From the NCBI GenBank assembly GCA_030424825.1, contig JAUHWE010000034.1, forward strand, positions 1 through 14,866: a DNA stretch of 14,866 nt, in the 5' to 3' direction. The position numbers were made by a program, and so were the translations under genes. The notes beneath the pieces were generated by a model that worked only from the letters and a program-made list of their open reading frames with translations, ran no database searches and had not been told where the DNA came from. Of the stretch, positions 1-7,941 are shown one piece after another. Source of the stretch: Verrucomicrobiia bacterium (GTDB lineage Bacteria > Verrucomicrobiota > Verrucomicrobiia > Opitutales > Opitutaceae). Positions within the stretch are counted from its first letter, which is position 1. Every line of letters begins with the position of its first letter.

Positions 1-1080
1 GATGTCGAGCAGCTCGGCTGGTTTGACGCTTTTCTGACCAGCGGTTATGCCGGGGCCCGCGAAAATAAGGGGGACTCGAGTCGAGTTTCTCCAAAGCGTG
101 TTTTTCCCTGTGATCGACTTCTCACCCAGATGATAGCCGTGGTCGCTCCAGAGGACGACGATGGTGTTGTCCGCCTGTCCTGACTTTTCAAGTGCATCGA
201 GTATCCGGCCCACTTGGCTGTCCACGAAGCTTGTCGATGCGAGGTAGGAGCGTACGAGATTGATTTGCTGGTCATTTTCGTCGATCCATTTCTTTCTAGG
301 TTCGGGAAGACTCCAATGTATCCACCAGGAAGATCGAGGGGTGTCGTCCCGGTCCCCTTCAGGCATGGGTGGAAGAATTGTTTCATCTTCTGGATACAGG
401 TCGAACCATTTCTGAGTCGCGTAGCAGGGTACGTGCGGAAGGAAGAATCCTGCAGCGAGAAAGAACGGTTTTCCTTTCGGCATTTCTTCGATCATACGAA
501 CCGCATGGTCCGCGACGTCGTAGTCTCCTTTGGTGGAGTCATCGTTGTTGTCCGGCCAAACTCCCCAGTCCATCAGGGGATGATTTCCAAAGGGGGTGGT
601 CGGAATTAGCTTTTGGGGAGGTTTTGAGCCGACGCCGCCTTGGGAGCCCCAATGCTGAAATTCGGGATTCGGTTCGTCGGCAGATTGTGATCGGATGCTG
701 TGGTAAATCTTCCCGTTGCTGTAAGTCTGGTAACCATTGGCTTCGAAATGCTGCGGCAAAGAAACGAGATCGGCCCATTGAGGAACATCGCGAAACCATG
801 GGGAAAGCCCATGGATACCAGTCGTACTTGGGCGAAGGCCGACCATGAGACTGGTGCGCGACGGGTTGCAGAGAGGCGCCTGGCAATGGGCGTTGGCCAT
901 GAGCGTTCCGCGGTTGGCGAGCTTGTCGATGTTGGGAGTCTTCACCAGCGGGTGCGAATCCATGCAGCCAATCCAGTCGTTTTGGTCATCTATCGCGATG
1001 AAGAGGACGTTGGGCTTGTCGGCAGCGTTCGAAAGGGCCGCAATTAACAATAGGGTCAGGAGAGGTAATAGACGTTTCAC
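1..1080 (-). CDS. Exported sulfatase, iduronate-2-sulfatase-like (partial, runs off left edge)
   Basis: This is a type I formylglycine sulfatase that hydrolyses a sulfate ester, probably on a glycan, outside the cytoplasm. The frame reads without interruption for 360 codons to the window edge, so the C-terminus is missing. The start is GTG at 1080: an in-frame TAG lies seven codons upstream, no ATG lies between, and the GTG opens a signal peptide (VKRLLPLLTLLLIAALSNA). Visible sites are metal-binding D31-D32, the active-site motif CNPSR with C71 as formylglycine precursor, NGKIYH at 122-127, a PHVP segment near 215 and SDHGYHLGEK at 312-321 (D313, H314). The GKIYH and HGYHLGEK signatures resemble iduronate-2-sulfatase-like enzymes (SulfAtlas S1_7). 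It lies 122 bases downstream of a second sulfatase on the same strand, so co-transcription is plausible. The family is secure; the glycan substrate is unknown. Confidence 0.9.
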   Translation of the reverse strand, partial: MKRLLPLLTLLLIAALSNAADKPNVLFIAIDDQNDWIGCMDSHPLVKTPNIDKLANRGTLMANAHCQAPLCNPSRTSLMVGLRPSTTGIHGLSPWFRDVPQWADLVSLPQHFEANGYQTYSNGKIYHSIRSQSADEPNPEFQHWGSQGGVGSKPPQKLIPTTPFGNHPLMDWGVWPDNNDDSTKGDYDVADHAVRMIEEMPKGKPFFLAAGFFLPHVPCYATQKWFDLYPEDETILPPMPEGDRDDTPRSSWWIHWSLPEPRKKWIDENDQQINLVRSYLASTSFVDSQVGRILDALEKSGQADNTIVVLWSDHGYHLGEKSITGKNTLWRNSTRVPLIFAGPGITAGQKSVKPAELLDI

Positions 1081-1119
1081 GAAATAAGAAAAGCGACCCT
1101 ACGTCTGCGGAGCAATACC

Positions 1120-1143
1120 AATCCTGTTCTGTGAAAATCCTGT
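1120..1143. repeat. Two direct 8-bp repeats AATCCTGT between the two left sulfatases
   Basis: AATCCTGT occurs at 1120-1127 and again at 1136-1143, in the 122-base gap between the CNPSR and CSASR sulfatase genes. The repeats start 16 bases apart and lie 40-63 bases upstream of the GTG start at 1080. They could be a regulator site or chance. No convincing promoter or terminator was found in the gap. Confidence 0.25.
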
Positions 1144-1202
1144 GCTAGAAATTGCGGGTTTTGTACAATAGCGAGGAGGAAAACGCCGGAGTCATCCGAA
1201 GG

Positions 1203-2696
1203 CTAGGGCCTGCCGTTCGGCGACCATACCGGGTCGATCATCTGACGGTTCATTGCTTCCCAGGCGGCAATCATTTCAGCGCGTTTCTCGGGGTGAGAAG
1301 CTGCCAGATCGTTTGCTTCACTGATATCCTCGGCGAGGTTGTAGAGTTCCCATTGGTCTCCTTGTCCGCGACGTGGATTTCGAAGGAGTTTCCAGTCGCC
1401 CACGCGAATAGCGGTGCGTTTGTCGATTCGCCAGAATAGGGATTCGTGAGGAAGCGAGTTGTCATCACCCTTCAAATACGGAATCAAGTTGATGCCGTCG
1501 TAGACTTTACGATCATCAAGTTGCGCGTTCGACAAAGCGGCAGCGGTTGTGAATATGTCGAGAGAAAGCACGGGATTGTGGTAGATCTCTCCGGCGGGCA
1601 GCTCGCCCTTCCACTGGACAAGAAAGGGTACGCGATTCCCTCCCTCGTAAACGCTTCCCTTTCCATCCCTTAAGGGTAGATTGCTGGATGTCAGTTCTCG
1701 GGTGGGACCGCCATTGTCGCTGATAAAAAAGATGAGCGTGTTTTCTTCGAGCTTTTCCTCGCGTAGTTTTTCCAGAATGGCTCCGACGCTATCATCCATA
1801 TTGGAAAGCATCGCCGCGAAGATGCGGCGTTGTATGTTTTCTATATGGGAAAACTTTTCCATGTAGGCGTCCGCACCTTGGAGAGGGCTGTGCACGGCAT
1901 TGTAGGGCACATACAGAAAAAAGGGCTTGTCTGCGTGTCGTTCGATGAAGGATACCGATTCTCGTGTGAAGGCATCTGTGAGGTATTCTGTTTCCTGTAC
2001 TGGCTGGCCGTCTCGGTAGATGGGGTTGTCCGCATCGTAGTCCGGTTCGGTATTGCCCATATGTGTGGTGTAGAGTCGCTTCTTGTCCTGGGAAATCCAG
2101 AGCCCTTCGCCGCCTCCCGGCAGGACTTTCCGGCGTAGCCAGGTGGTGACGCCCTCGTAGGGTGGGGGAACGAAGTAATGACCTTCGTGCAGGAAGCCGA
2201 AGAATTCATCAAAGCCGCGGCGAATTGGATTGTATTTGGCGGTTCCGCCGAGGTGCCATTTGCCAATCAGGCCTGTTATGTATCCAGAATCAACTAGAAT
2301 ATCGGCGATGGTTTTTTCGCCTAGTGGCAGCCCCGCATCGGGATCCTCGTTTTTTGCGCCGATGGGATTGAATTCGTAGCCAAAGCGGGTTTGGTAACGG
2401 CCGGTCATCAGACCCGCCCGAGAAGCGCTGCAAAAAGGAGCCGTGACGTAGCCTTGGGTGAAGCGAATGCCGTTCTCCGCTAGTGAGTCGATGTGGGGAG
2501 TGGGGATTTCCGCATTTCCTTGGCAACCGAGCTCACCATAGCCCAGATCGTCCGCAACCAGCAGTACGATATTGGGCCTATCTTGAGCGAATGAGAGGGA
2601 GGATCCGCTCACGAGGACAAGGAGACTGATGAACTTTTTTGCCCACGAACCAGTCGAATGGACTCGAATTGTTTCGATCGTTCTTGAGGAATGCAT
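1203..2696 (-). CDS. Exported arylsulfatase-family sulfatase (CSASR active site)
   Basis: A full-length type I sulfatase of 497 residues, predicted to remove sulfate from a carbohydrate or related ester in the periplasm or outside the cell. The hydrophobic export segment lies at about 21-38 and ends SFAQ. The roughly 20 residues before it are unusually long for a signal peptide, but no later in-frame ATG lies before the mature domain. Visible sites are D49-D50 (metal), CSASR at 89-93 with C89 as formylglycine precursor, GKWHLG at 145-150, SDNGG at 326-330 and RDGKGSVYEGG near 343-353. The +2 position of the sulfatase signature is Ala rather than Pro, a variant known in bacterial sulfatases. 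The stop of the DUF1080 gene lies 44 bases upstream and another sulfatase lies downstream, which suggests an operon. No clear Shine-Dalgarno sequence precedes the ATG. Substrate unknown. Confidence 0.95.
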   Translation of the reverse strand: MHSSRTIETIRVHSTGSWAKKFISLLVLVSGSSLSFAQDRPNIVLLVADDLGYGELGCQGNAEIPTPHIDSLAENGIRFTQGYVTAPFCSASRAGLMTGRYQTRFGYEFNPIGAKNEDPDAGLPLGEKTIADILVDSGYITGLIGKWHLGGTAKYNPIRRGFDEFFGFLHEGHYFVPPPYEGVTTWLRRKVLPGGGEGLWISQDKKRLYTTHMGNTEPDYDADNPIYRDGQPVQETEYLTDAFTRESVSFIERHADKPFFLYVPYNAVHSPLQGADAYMEKFSHIENIQRRIFAAMLSNMDDSVGAILEKLREEKLEENTLIFFISDNGGPTRELTSSNLPLRDGKGSVYEGGNRVPFLVQWKGELPAGEIYHNPVLSLDIFTTAAALSNAQLDDRKVYDGINLIPYLKGDDNSLPHESLFWRIDKRTAIRVGDWKLLRNPRRGQGDQWELYNLAEDISEANDLAASHPEKRAEMIAAWEAMNRQMIDPVWSPNGRP

Positions 2697-2740
2697 CTTT
2701 TAGTTCTTTCTAATTAGGCTAGTTTGTAAGAAAATGTTAA

Positions 2741-3406
2741 CTACAGTTCCTTAAGGTACACGTTGCGAAACCATACATTGTGCCCATGGTCCTGGAATCC
2801 GATGTGACCGGTTCGTGGCAAATCCTTCAAAGCGGTTTTGAATTTGTTTTTGCTGCCGTCCGGGTTTTGTTCCGGAGTCGTCCACCGGTCGAGGTTTGCA
2901 GATACGATTTTCTGGTTGTTCAAAGTGACTTCAATATGGGGCCCCTTGCAGCGAATTTGAATCTGGTTCCAATCACCTGCGGGTTTGACTGCGTTAACGC
3001 TCGGTACCACGGCGTCGTAGAGCGCCCCGCAATCGTGCGATCCGATGGTCGCTTTCCCGTGAGAGTCGAATAGCTGGATCTCAAAGCCGCCCTGTACGGG
3101 GTTCTGAGGGTCGCTTCGGATGAAAATGCCGCTATTGCAATTGCGGCTCAGCTTGAATTCTAGCTGGAGGACGAAGTCGCCATAGGATTGGTCGGTCCAA
3201 ATGGCACCGTTCTGAGCGACACGACCTAGCGTTCCCTTTTCGGAGTCGGCCTTCCAGATGGGGCTCACATGGGAAGGGATGAAGAACCAGCCCTTGAGGC
3301 TCTTTCCGTCAAAAAGGGCTGTGAATTCGTTCGAAGGCGAGTCTTGGGTAGCGAAAGTGGAGAGGGTGAGCGCGACGGCCACCAGTAGGAGGAAGATTCT
3401 TTTCAT
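2741..3406 (-). CDS. Exported DUF1080 (3-keto-disaccharide hydrolase-like) protein
   Basis: A 221-residue exported protein with one DUF1080 domain, a concanavalin-A-like jelly roll now named 3-keto-disaccharide hydrolase. Some family members cleave 3-keto-glycosides; others may only bind carbohydrate. I chose the ATG at 3406 because it opens directly into a signal peptide (MKRIFLLLVAVALTLSTFA); an in-frame ATG at 3430 would add eight polar residues. Neither has a good ribosome binding site. The domain spans about 28-220, with family features LFDGKSLKGW at 31-40, SGIFIRSD at 92-99, a GGFEIQLFD segment near 106-114, and a C-terminal strand ending WFRNVYLKEL. It is the first gene of a leftward unit DUF1080-sulfatase-sulfatase, so it may act on the same glycan. 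The domain is secure; catalytic activity is inferred from family only. Confidence 0.9.
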   Translation of the reverse strand: MKRIFLLLVAVALTLSTFATQDSPSNEFTALFDGKSLKGWFFIPSHVSPIWKADSEKGTLGRVAQNGAIWTDQSYGDFVLQLEFKLSRNCNSGIFIRSDPQNPVQGGFEIQLFDSHGKATIGSHDCGALYDAVVPSVNAVKPAGDWNQIQIRCKGPHIEVTLNNQKIVSANLDRWTTPEQNPDGSKNKFKTALKDLPRTGHIGFQDHGHNVWFRNVYLKEL

Positions 3407-3577
3407 CGTAGTATCGGTTTGATGCCACATGAATTGACCATTGTCGAGTCTGTGTGACCGGGAATTGGTAGGTCAAAAGTTTGATGTTGCCGAAAGGAGT
3501 ATGGGACAGGATAAAGAGTTCGTGCCGTCGATGTTGAACCAAGTTGCTTTTATAGTCGCCAATTAATCGATACCGAG

Positions 3578-3607
3578 TTGCAATTTCCTGCTTGTGCACA
3601 ATATTTG
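3578..3607 (+). promoter_or_regulatory. Possible promoter with perfect palindrome TTGTGCACAA
   Basis: The 252 bases between the divergent DUF1080 and alcohol dehydrogenase genes (3407-3658) hold no credible gene. They contain a perfect 10-base palindrome at 3592-3601. A weak sigma-70-like pair, TTGCAA at 3578-3583 and TATTTG at 3602-3607, flanks it with 18-base spacing and points to the alcohol dehydrogenase. A protein bound to the palindrome would cover the spacer. Both elements are short and could be chance. Confidence 0.25.
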
Positions 3608-3658
3608 CTCGTTTGCATGGATAGATTCCCCAAATCGCGCATCACGGACTAAAGGACA

Positions 3659-4834
3659 ATGAGAAAGACCTGGAATAGCTATTCAAATCTCCGGCTGCTT
3701 TTTGGACCTGGGTCGTTGAACGAGGTCGGCAAGGTGGTCAGCCGGTTAAAGGGGAGTCGTGTGATGGTCATTGCGGATCCCGTTATTGAATCGCTGGGGA
3801 TCCTTGACCGAGTCAAAAAGCTTCTGTCTGCGGAAGTTGCTGTTTTTGATGAGGGTCAAGTGGAGCCCTCTACGAATTTAGTTCAGCAATGTGCCGAGCA
3901 ATTCAGGGCATTCGAGCCAGACGTCACGATTGCGATTGGCGGTGGCAGTAATATGGATCTTGCCAAGCTCACGTGCGCAACCGTTGCGTCCGACCGAGAC
4001 CCAGCCGATCTGCTCGGCTTCGATCAAGTCGCTCGGCCGATTGGAAATCTCGTTTGCGTTCCAACGACGGCAGGAACGGGTAGCGAAGCGTCCCACTCGG
4101 CCGTTATTTGCCATTCGCAAAACGGCCAAAAAGCGGCGGCCATCAGTCATTATTTGCGGCCAACAGTTGCGATTGTCGATCCAGAGCTTAGCCTAACCTG
4201 TCCCCAGAATCTGACCGCCGAAAGTGGGATCGATGCATTGAGCCATGCCATCGAAGGTTTTCTGTCGTCCGATTTTTCTGTCCTGGAAACTACCGATTCT
4301 GGAGTCATGCCTTATGAAGGAAACCATCCAATAGGCGATCTCTATGCGGAAAAGAGCATCCGGCTTATAGGAGAGCATTTTCTAAGCGCCGTGAATGAGC
4401 CGAGGAATTTGGATGCCCGTGCGGGTATGGCGTTGGCGGCGACGCTTGGCGGTCTTGCGTTTTCAAATTGCGGGGTCGCCCTCGTGCATGCGCTTGAGTA
4501 TCCCGTCGGAAATCGTTTCGGGTGCTCCCATGGTGCGGGTATTGGGATTGTCCTTCCTGAGGTATTGAGGTTTCTTTGCCCGGCGCGTGAAGAGCGAATC
4601 GCCCAGATTGGCCGATTGCTCAGCGTCGAGGAAACGGCTGACGCGGCGATAGACGCAGTGATGCGTTTGCGTAGAGAGTCGGGGCTTCCGCAGTCCCTTC
4701 GTGAGGTTGGGGCAAGTTGTGAGGACATTCCCTCGTTGTCAGAATCCGCAGTCGCCCTGGAGCGCCTAATGGTCCTAACGGCCAGGCGGCCCACCTTGGG
4801 AGATATCGAGAAGATCTATAAGAAGTCGTTTTGA
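3659..4834 (+). CDS. Iron-containing (group III) alcohol dehydrogenase
   Basis: A 391-residue cytoplasmic NAD(P)-dependent oxidoreductase of the iron-containing alcohol dehydrogenase family, interconverting an alcohol or hydroxyacid and its aldehyde or ketone. Visible sites are the nucleotide-binding GGGSNMD at 94-100 (most relatives have GGGSPxD), PTTAGTGSEA at 135-144, and four predicted metal ligands D192, H196, H277 and H291. The segment 203-228, including PYEGNHPIGD, is longer than in FucO-type enzymes and may shape the active site. An AAAGGA element lies two bases before the ATG, unusually close. No signal peptide is seen. An aldehyde dehydrogenase follows 122 bases downstream on the same strand, so alcohol to aldehyde to acid is the likely sequence. 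Lactaldehyde-type, 4-hydroxybutyrate-type and other small alcohols are all possible; the sequence does not decide. Confidence 0.95.
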   Translation: MRKTWNSYSNLRLLFGPGSLNEVGKVVSRLKGSRVMVIADPVIESLGILDRVKKLLSAEVAVFDEGQVEPSTNLVQQCAEQFRAFEPDVTIAIGGGSNMDLAKLTCATVASDRDPADLLGFDQVARPIGNLVCVPTTAGTGSEASHSAVICHSQNGQKAAAISHYLRPTVAIVDPELSLTCPQNLTAESGIDALSHAIEGFLSSDFSVLETTDSGVMPYEGNHPIGDLYAEKSIRLIGEHFLSAVNEPRNLDARAGMALAATLGGLAFSNCGVALVHALEYPVGNRFGCSHGAGIGIVLPEVLRFLCPAREERIAQIGRLLSVEETADAAIDAVMRLRRESGLPQSLREVGASCEDIPSLSESAVALERLMVLTARRPTLGDIEKIYKKSF

Positions 4835-4856
4835 AACGTGACTCTTGCCATGAACG

Positions 4857-4883
4857 ACTATGGTGTCATAGTATCCTCCATAG
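4857..4883 (+). other. Small inverted repeats between ADH and ALDH genes
   Basis: ACTATG (4857-4862) pairs with CATAGT (4867-4872) around a four-base loop. CTATGG (4858-4863) can instead pair with CCATAG (4878-4883). The two stems are mutually exclusive and weak. No T-run follows, so this is not a convincing terminator. It could slightly uncouple expression of the two genes or mean nothing. Confidence 0.2.
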
Positions 4884-4956
4884 GGCGTCACTATTGATTC
4901 TCGATGTGTGATCCGCTGGCTATTTCTAAAGATTTGAATACAAAAGTAACCTCGAT

Positions 4957-6369
4957 ATGAAATTCTATTTAAACGGAAGCTGGCAACAGCGAGATGAGCG
5001 CATCGAAGTATTGAATCCGTTTGACGGACAGGTCGTTGATACGGTGCCCAAGGCTACCGGGCAAGACGTTGAAGATGCGCTGGCTGCCGCGGTTAAAGGA
5101 GCGGAGGACATGAAAGGGCTTACCGGATACCAGCGATATGAAATTCTTAATCGGGCTACGGCGCTGCTGCGCGAGCGATCCGAGGACATTGCCCGTACTT
5201 TAAGTTCCGAGGAAGGCAAGGTTTTGCGTGAGGCTCGATTGGAAGTGGACCGGGCCAGTCAGACGATGGAAATAAGTAGTGAAGAGGCCAAGCGCCTAAC
5301 GGGAGAAGTGCTGCCGTTGGATGGGAGTAAGGACGTGCAAAACAAATTTGGCTTCACGCTTCGAGTGCCCTGTGGAGTGGTAGCTGCAATCGCTCCCTTT
5401 AATTTCCCGCTCAATCTCGTGTGTCACAAAGTAGGGCCAGCGCTAGCCGCAGGAAACTCGGTCATCTTGAAACCCGCCAGCGACACACCTCTAGTCGCCT
5501 TGAAGCTCGTTGAAATTCTCTTGGAAGCGGGTTTGCCTCCTTTGGCCATTTCTTGCCTGACGGGAAGCGGAAAGACCATTGGTGAGGGAATCTGCTCAGA
5601 TTCGCGCGTCCGCAAAATATCTTTCACAGGGAGCCGAGAAGTAGGGGAACGGATTTGCAATGTGGCTGGGATTAAGAAGGTCACCATGGAACTGGGTTCT
5701 AATTGCCCGTTGATCGTGCTTCCGGATGCGGACTTGAACAAGGTGGCGGACGTGGCGGTTGCCTCTGCTTACGCGAATGCGGGCCAGGTTTGCATTTCGA
5801 CGCAGCGCATGATTGTCATGGATTCGGTCCGGGAGGAGTTGATCAGTATCATGAAGCCTAAGATCGAGTCATTAAAAGCAGGAAATCAGCTAGATGAATC
5901 GACTGGTGTCGGACCGATGGTGCGCGAGTCAGATGCGGATCGAGTTGATAATTGGATACAAGAAGCTGTTTTGGGAGGAGCGCGTGTCGTTTGTGGAGGA
6001 CAGCGCGATGGAGCTGTGATGCAGCCAACGCTTATCGATCGGGCAGACCATTCTATGAAAGTGTGTCGAGAAGAGCTTTTTGGGCCGGCGGTGTCGGTCA
6101 TTAGCGCGAGTGATGTCGACGAGGCGATCCGCATGGCCAACGACACTGAGTTTGGTTTGGGCGCGGGAGTTTTTACCCAGAATATTGATACCGCGATGCG
6201 TTTTGCTCGGGAAGTGGATAGCGGAAACATCCACATTAACTGGGGTCCCATGTGGCGCATTGATGCGATGCCTTATGGAGGTCTGAAAGGCAGTGGAACC
6301 GGCAAGGAAGGACCGAAATACGCGATCGAGGAGATGACGGAAATGAAGACCGTCGTCATTCACTCATAG
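4957..6369 (+). CDS. NAD(P)-dependent aldehyde dehydrogenase (ALDH superfamily)
   Basis: A 470-residue cytoplasmic enzyme expected to oxidise an aldehyde to a carboxylic acid with NAD(P)+. Visible sites are PFNFP at 147-151 with N149 for the oxyanion, LKPASDTP at 171-178 with K172 for cofactor binding, FTGS at 223-226, E245 in the MELGS motif, catalytic C279 in NAGQVCIS, and EELFGP at 372-377 with E373. All key residues are present and the length is normal. The GQVCIS active site is common among lactaldehyde-like and phosphonoacetaldehyde-like relatives, but this does not fix the substrate. The gene lies between an iron alcohol dehydrogenase and an esterase on the same strand, with only 18 bases to the latter. 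No Shine-Dalgarno sequence is visible before the ATG. Its role is inferred to be the second oxidation step after the neighbouring dehydrogenase. Confidence 0.95.
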   Translation: MKFYLNGSWQQRDERIEVLNPFDGQVVDTVPKATGQDVEDALAAAVKGAEDMKGLTGYQRYEILNRATALLRERSEDIARTLSSEEGKVLREARLEVDRASQTMEISSEEAKRLTGEVLPLDGSKDVQNKFGFTLRVPCGVVAAIAPFNFPLNLVCHKVGPALAAGNSVILKPASDTPLVALKLVEILLEAGLPPLAISCLTGSGKTIGEGICSDSRVRKISFTGSREVGERICNVAGIKKVTMELGSNCPLIVLPDADLNKVADVAVASAYANAGQVCISTQRMIVMDSVREELISIMKPKIESLKAGNQLDESTGVGPMVRESDADRVDNWIQEAVLGGARVVCGGQRDGAVMQPTLIDRADHSMKVCREELFGPAVSVISASDVDEAIRMANDTEFGLGAGVFTQNIDTAMRFAREVDSGNIHINWGPMWRIDAMPYGGLKGSGTGKEGPKYAIEEMTEMKTVVIHS

Positions 6370-6387
6370 CATTGCGAATCTGTTTGG

Positions 6388-7938
6388 ATGCGTATACCGG
6401 TTTTCCTATTCATTCTCCTCGCCGCGAGTCTAATTGATATTCGAGCGGCCTCCGTTAAAATTGAGTCTGGAGAGATCTCCGGGGTGGTCCTTGATGAAAA
6501 AACCCGACTCGAAGTTTTTCGTGGAATACCCTTCGCCAAGCCGCCGATTGGTGGTTTGCGGTGGCGGCCACCAGAACCAGTAGACATTTGGGACGGGGTG
6601 AGGGTTTGCGACACTTTTGGTCCAGCGAGTATCCAAAAAATTGGGAACAACGAAAATCAACAGATTAGCGAAGATTGTCTTTATCTGAATATCTGGACGA
6701 AAAAGAGTGGGAAGAGGCGTGCCAATCGACCGGTGATGGTATGGATTCATGGAGGAGGGCTAACGGAAGGCTGGGCCCATAACGAAATGTACGACGGTAG
6801 CGCGTTTGCGAAACAAGGGATCGTACTCGTGTCTATAAACTATCGACTGGGGAATCTTGGTTTTCTTGCCCATCCTGGTCTATCGGCGGAGTCAGAACAC
6901 GGTGTGTCGGGAAACTATGGCTTTTTGGATCAAATTGAAGCGCTCAAATGGGTGAAGCGCAATATCAGGGCGTTTGGTGGAAATCCGGATGATGTTACGA
7001 TATTTGGGAATTCTGCCGGAGGCACGAGTGTCAGTGTTCTAATGTCTTCTCCTTTGGCAAAAGGTTTGTTTCACAAAGCAATTCTTCAAAGCCCATGGAT
7101 GTTTGGCCTGGGCGATATTGCTGTGCCGAATATAGTGCGTCTGCGTGACCGAATCCCAAATGCCTTAAGCGCTGAGGAGTTTGGGGTAGAATGGGCCAAG
7201 GAACATGTCGATTCTACGGGTCGTAAGGCGATCGAAGAACTAAGGATGCTCCCAGCTGTCCAATTATTGAATCAGGGGCCAAATTTGGCCCGCGTGACAA
7301 TCGATGGATGGGTTTTGCCGGATCACCCGGCAAACGTTTTCAAGTCAGGCAAGCAAGCAGATGTACCCGTTATTATTGGGACGACTCGAGACGAGGGGAA
7401 CTTCTTTGCCAGTACCGCTAGATTCGATAGCCGTCCAATAATAGCTGAAGCATTGGGCCGCTTTTTCGGTCAAGCATCCGATTCGGTAATGGCGCTTTAT
7501 CCAGGGGAATCACCCGCTGAGGTGTCACAGGCGGGTATCCAGTTTATTACTGATTTCTGGTTTACCCATCCATCAAGACAAATGTTAAATGGTATGTTGA
7601 CGAGTTCCTCACGCATCTACCAATACGAGTTTGCAAAAGTGAGTAGTCGCAATCCATCCCTCGGCGCGCTGCACGCAATCGATTTGCGTTATGTATTCAA
7701 TACTCTGGATAATGCGGAGGAATTTCCCGAAAATCAGAAATTGGCTGATCGAGTGATGAAATACTGGGTACGATTCGCATGCTTCGGAAATCCCAATGGA
7801 ATGGGATTACCTCGGTGGCCGGAATACAAAGCTGGGAACAAATCCTATATTATTTTGGACGATTCGATATCCGTAGGAACGGAACTTCGAAAAGAAGCCC
7901 TCGACACACTCGATGAAGCAGTGCGAGGGATTTATTAG
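6388..7938 (+). CDS. Exported type-B carboxylesterase
   Basis: A 516-residue alpha/beta-hydrolase of the type-B carboxylesterase/lipase family, hydrolysing a carboxylic ester to acid and alcohol. An N-terminal signal peptide (about 1-20, ending IRAA) sends it out of the cytoplasm. Visible sites are RGIPFAKPP at 45-53, the EDCLYLNIW block at 95-103, the oxyanion-hole HGGG at 121-124, nucleophile S209 in GNSAGG, acid E336 in RDEG, and H429 in the LHAIDLRYVF block, giving a complete triad. It starts 18 bases after the aldehyde dehydrogenase stop, so the two are almost certainly co-transcribed. Its stop is three bases from that of the convergent downstream gene. In this locus it may remove acyl or other ester groups from a polysaccharide, or release an alcohol oxidised by the two upstream enzymes. 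The latter is inference. Confidence 0.95.
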   Translation: MRIPVFLFILLAASLIDIRAASVKIESGEISGVVLDEKTRLEVFRGIPFAKPPIGGLRWRPPEPVDIWDGVRVCDTFGPASIQKIGNNENQQISEDCLYLNIWTKKSGKRRANRPVMVWIHGGGLTEGWAHNEMYDGSAFAKQGIVLVSINYRLGNLGFLAHPGLSAESEHGVSGNYGFLDQIEALKWVKRNIRAFGGNPDDVTIFGNSAGGTSVSVLMSSPLAKGLFHKAILQSPWMFGLGDIAVPNIVRLRDRIPNALSAEEFGVEWAKEHVDSTGRKAIEELRMLPAVQLLNQGPNLARVTIDGWVLPDHPANVFKSGKQADVPVIIGTTRDEGNFFASTARFDSRPIIAEALGRFFGQASDSVMALYPGESPAEVSQAGIQFITDFWFTHPSRQMLNGMLTSSSRIYQYEFAKVSSRNPSLGALHAIDLRYVFNTLDNAEEFPENQKLADRVMKYWVRFACFGNPNGMGLPRWPEYKAGNKSYIILDDSISVGTELRKEALDTLDEAVRGIY

Positions 7939-7941
7939 AAG

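Noticed and set aside
214..848. Overlapping open plus-strand frames (214-609, 369-848)
   Set aside because: They lie antisense to the left sulfatase, show no recognisable domain and have arginine- and serine-rich shadow composition.
1..1080. Possible broken sulfatase, because only short ATG-initiated minus-strand frames appear at 45-386 and 539-886
   Set aside because: Those frames are out of phase. The true frame is open without stops from the GTG at 1080 to the edge, with all sulfatase motifs in register.
3309..3599. Minus-strand frame of 96 codons covering the DUF1080 start and intergenic region
   Set aside because: It overlaps the DUF1080 signal peptide in another frame and has no domain or start-site support.
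4857..4883. Intrinsic terminator after the alcohol dehydrogenase
   Set aside because: The stems have only six pairs, are mutually exclusive and lack a following T-run.
4957..6369. Specific call as phosphonoacetaldehyde, sulfolactaldehyde or lactaldehyde dehydrogenase
   Set aside because: The GQVCIS site and general layout fit several ALDH subfamilies, and no substrate-specific neighbour such as a phosphonate or sulfosugar gene is present.
7939..7941. Dedicated terminator between the convergent esterase and ConA-like genes
   Set aside because: Only three bases separate the stop codons; any termination signal would have to lie inside the coding regions, and none is obvious.
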